Below, in pieces: positions 6,358 through 6,970 of a stretch of 6,970 bases of DNA. Source of the DNA: Bacteroidales bacterium (lineage in GTDB: Bacteria > Bacteroidota > Bacteroidia > Bacteroidales > VadinHA17); the NCBI GenBank assembly GCA_013314865.1, contig JABUEV010000127.1, forward strand, positions 1-6,970, read 5' to 3'. The first letter of the stretch is position 1. Each line of letters begins with the position of its first letter. The notes beneath the pieces are model-generated. The model was not told the origin of the DNA. It worked only from the letters and a program-made list of their open reading frames with translations, and did not search any database. The translations under genes were made by a program, and so were the position numbers.

Positions 6358-6970
6358 AACTTATTCTCCTCAAGTATTTTTATGCATTGTTCCTTAATTT
6401 CGCTTACTGTAAAAGGAAGGCCCTGAACTTTATTTATCTGAAGATAACTGAACTCCTGGTATTTCATACGCAGGTAATTAGCCAGCTGACCCATGTTAAG
6501 TTCACAAACCACTATTTTCTTAAACTTTTTTAGAACCTCCTTTAAATTCTTTGGAAGCGGATTGATGTAATTAAGATTTACGGCTCCCACTGAGTATCCC
6601 TGGTTGATGAGTTCATTGACTGCTGTCATGGCATAGCCGAAGGAGCCTCCCCAGCTTATCACCAGAAGGTCACCCTCAGTACTGCCTGAAACTTCAAGAT
6701 CAGGTATATCATCTGCAACTTTTTCCACCTTTAAGGCCCTCAGTTTTACCATTAATTCATGGTTCTCAGGGACATAAGAAACAGTTCCCTTCACTGTTTT
6801 TTCAAGACCACCAATCCTGTGTTCGAGGCCTTTGGTTCCCGGAATAGCCCAGAAACGGGTATGTTTTTCGTCATCCCTCCTGTAAGGCAAAAACGGAATA
6901 TCATCGGGTGATGCAAAGGGTGGTTTTATCTCCGGAAGTTCCCTCATGGAAGGAATCTTCCAGGGCTCTG
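6354..6970 (-). CDS. korA: 2-oxoglutarate/2-oxoacid:ferredoxin oxidoreductase, alpha subunit, C-terminal part
   Basis: The last 205 codons of the gene lie in the window. The frame remains open to the window edge beyond the internal Met codon at 6945-6947, with EPWKIPSMRELPEIKPPFAS continuous across it, so the true start lies outside. FWAIPGTKGLEHRIGGLEK and the following region (VISWGGSFGYAMTAVNEL, YINPLPKN, VVCELNMGQLANYLRMKYQ) match the C-terminal domain of 2-oxoglutarate:ferredoxin oxidoreductase alpha subunits. In this family alpha is often fused to an N-terminal gamma domain, about 600 aa in total; the missing part is not visible, so fusion is inferred. The TGA stop overlaps the korB ATG by four bases. 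The pairing with a KorB carrying the YGLTKGQ loop supports 2-oxoglutarate as substrate; another 2-oxoacid is the main alternative. Confidence 0.92.
   Translation of the reverse strand, partial: EPWKIPSMRELPEIKPPFASPDDIPFLPYRRDDEKHTRFWAIPGTKGLEHRIGGLEKTVKGTVSYVPENHELMVKLRALKVEKVADDIPDLEVSGSTEGDLLVISWGGSFGYAMTAVNELINQGYSVGAVNLNYINPLPKNLKEVLKKFKKIVVCELNMGQLANYLRMKYQEFSYLQINKVQGLPFTVSEIKEQCIKILEENKL
6366..6371 (-). promoter_or_regulatory. Ribosome binding site of korB
   Basis: GAGGAG on the minus strand, inside the last codons of korA, lies 8 nt before the korB ATG. It supports the ATG in the ATGA overlap as the true start. It is the only strong Shine-Dalgarno at the three starts visible in this window. 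Confidence 0.75.

Noticed and set aside
6945..6947. ATG as the start of a short 197-aa protein
   Set aside because: The frame stays open upstream to the window edge and the residues there continue the KorA sequence, so this is an internal Met.

Overview
The window looks like part of an anaerobic bacterial chromosome, most likely Bacteroidota. I infer this from the gamma-alpha-type 2-oxoacid:ferredoxin oxidoreductase, the moderate G+C, the poor Shine-Dalgarno signals at two of three visible starts, and a GAF/receiver/PEP-synthase-like protein of a type I associate with that phylum. The assignment is from pattern memory only. All four genes lie on the minus strand, so transcription runs from high to low coordinates.

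Right end (about 5338-6970): the 3' third of korA (2-oxoglutarate/2-oxoacid:ferredoxin oxidoreductase, alpha subunit) overlaps the start of a complete korB (beta subunit, TPP and [4Fe-4S]) by four bases (ATGA). An intrinsic terminator follows korB at about 5269-5307.

Middle (5208-5337): a 131-bp intergenic region holds the terminator, a weak promoter candidate, and a perfect 14-bp palindrome ending five bases before the next start codon.

Left (1-5206): two tandem paralogous genes, 12 bp apart, encode large soluble multidomain proteins. The first (about 1147 aa, complete) reads GAF-like, degenerate receiver, intact receiver, conserved connector, PPDK_N-type ATP-grasp (PEP/pyruvate-binding), then an unassigned C-terminal module. 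The second has no GAF-like part, starts directly with the receiver pair, and leaves the window inside its ATP-grasp domain (583 codons visible). Neither visible sequence has the phosphohistidine swivelling domain or PEP-utilising barrel needed for a complete PEP synthase or pyruvate phosphate dikinase.

The Kor enzyme interconverts 2-oxoglutarate and succinyl-CoA using ferredoxin. The two neighbours look like signal-receiving proteins built around a nucleotide-binding fold from pyruvate/PEP metabolism. A link to central carbon flux is plausible from context, but the terminator indicates separate transcription, and the biochemical activity of the pair cannot be told from sequence. This paralogous pair is the most interesting part of the window.
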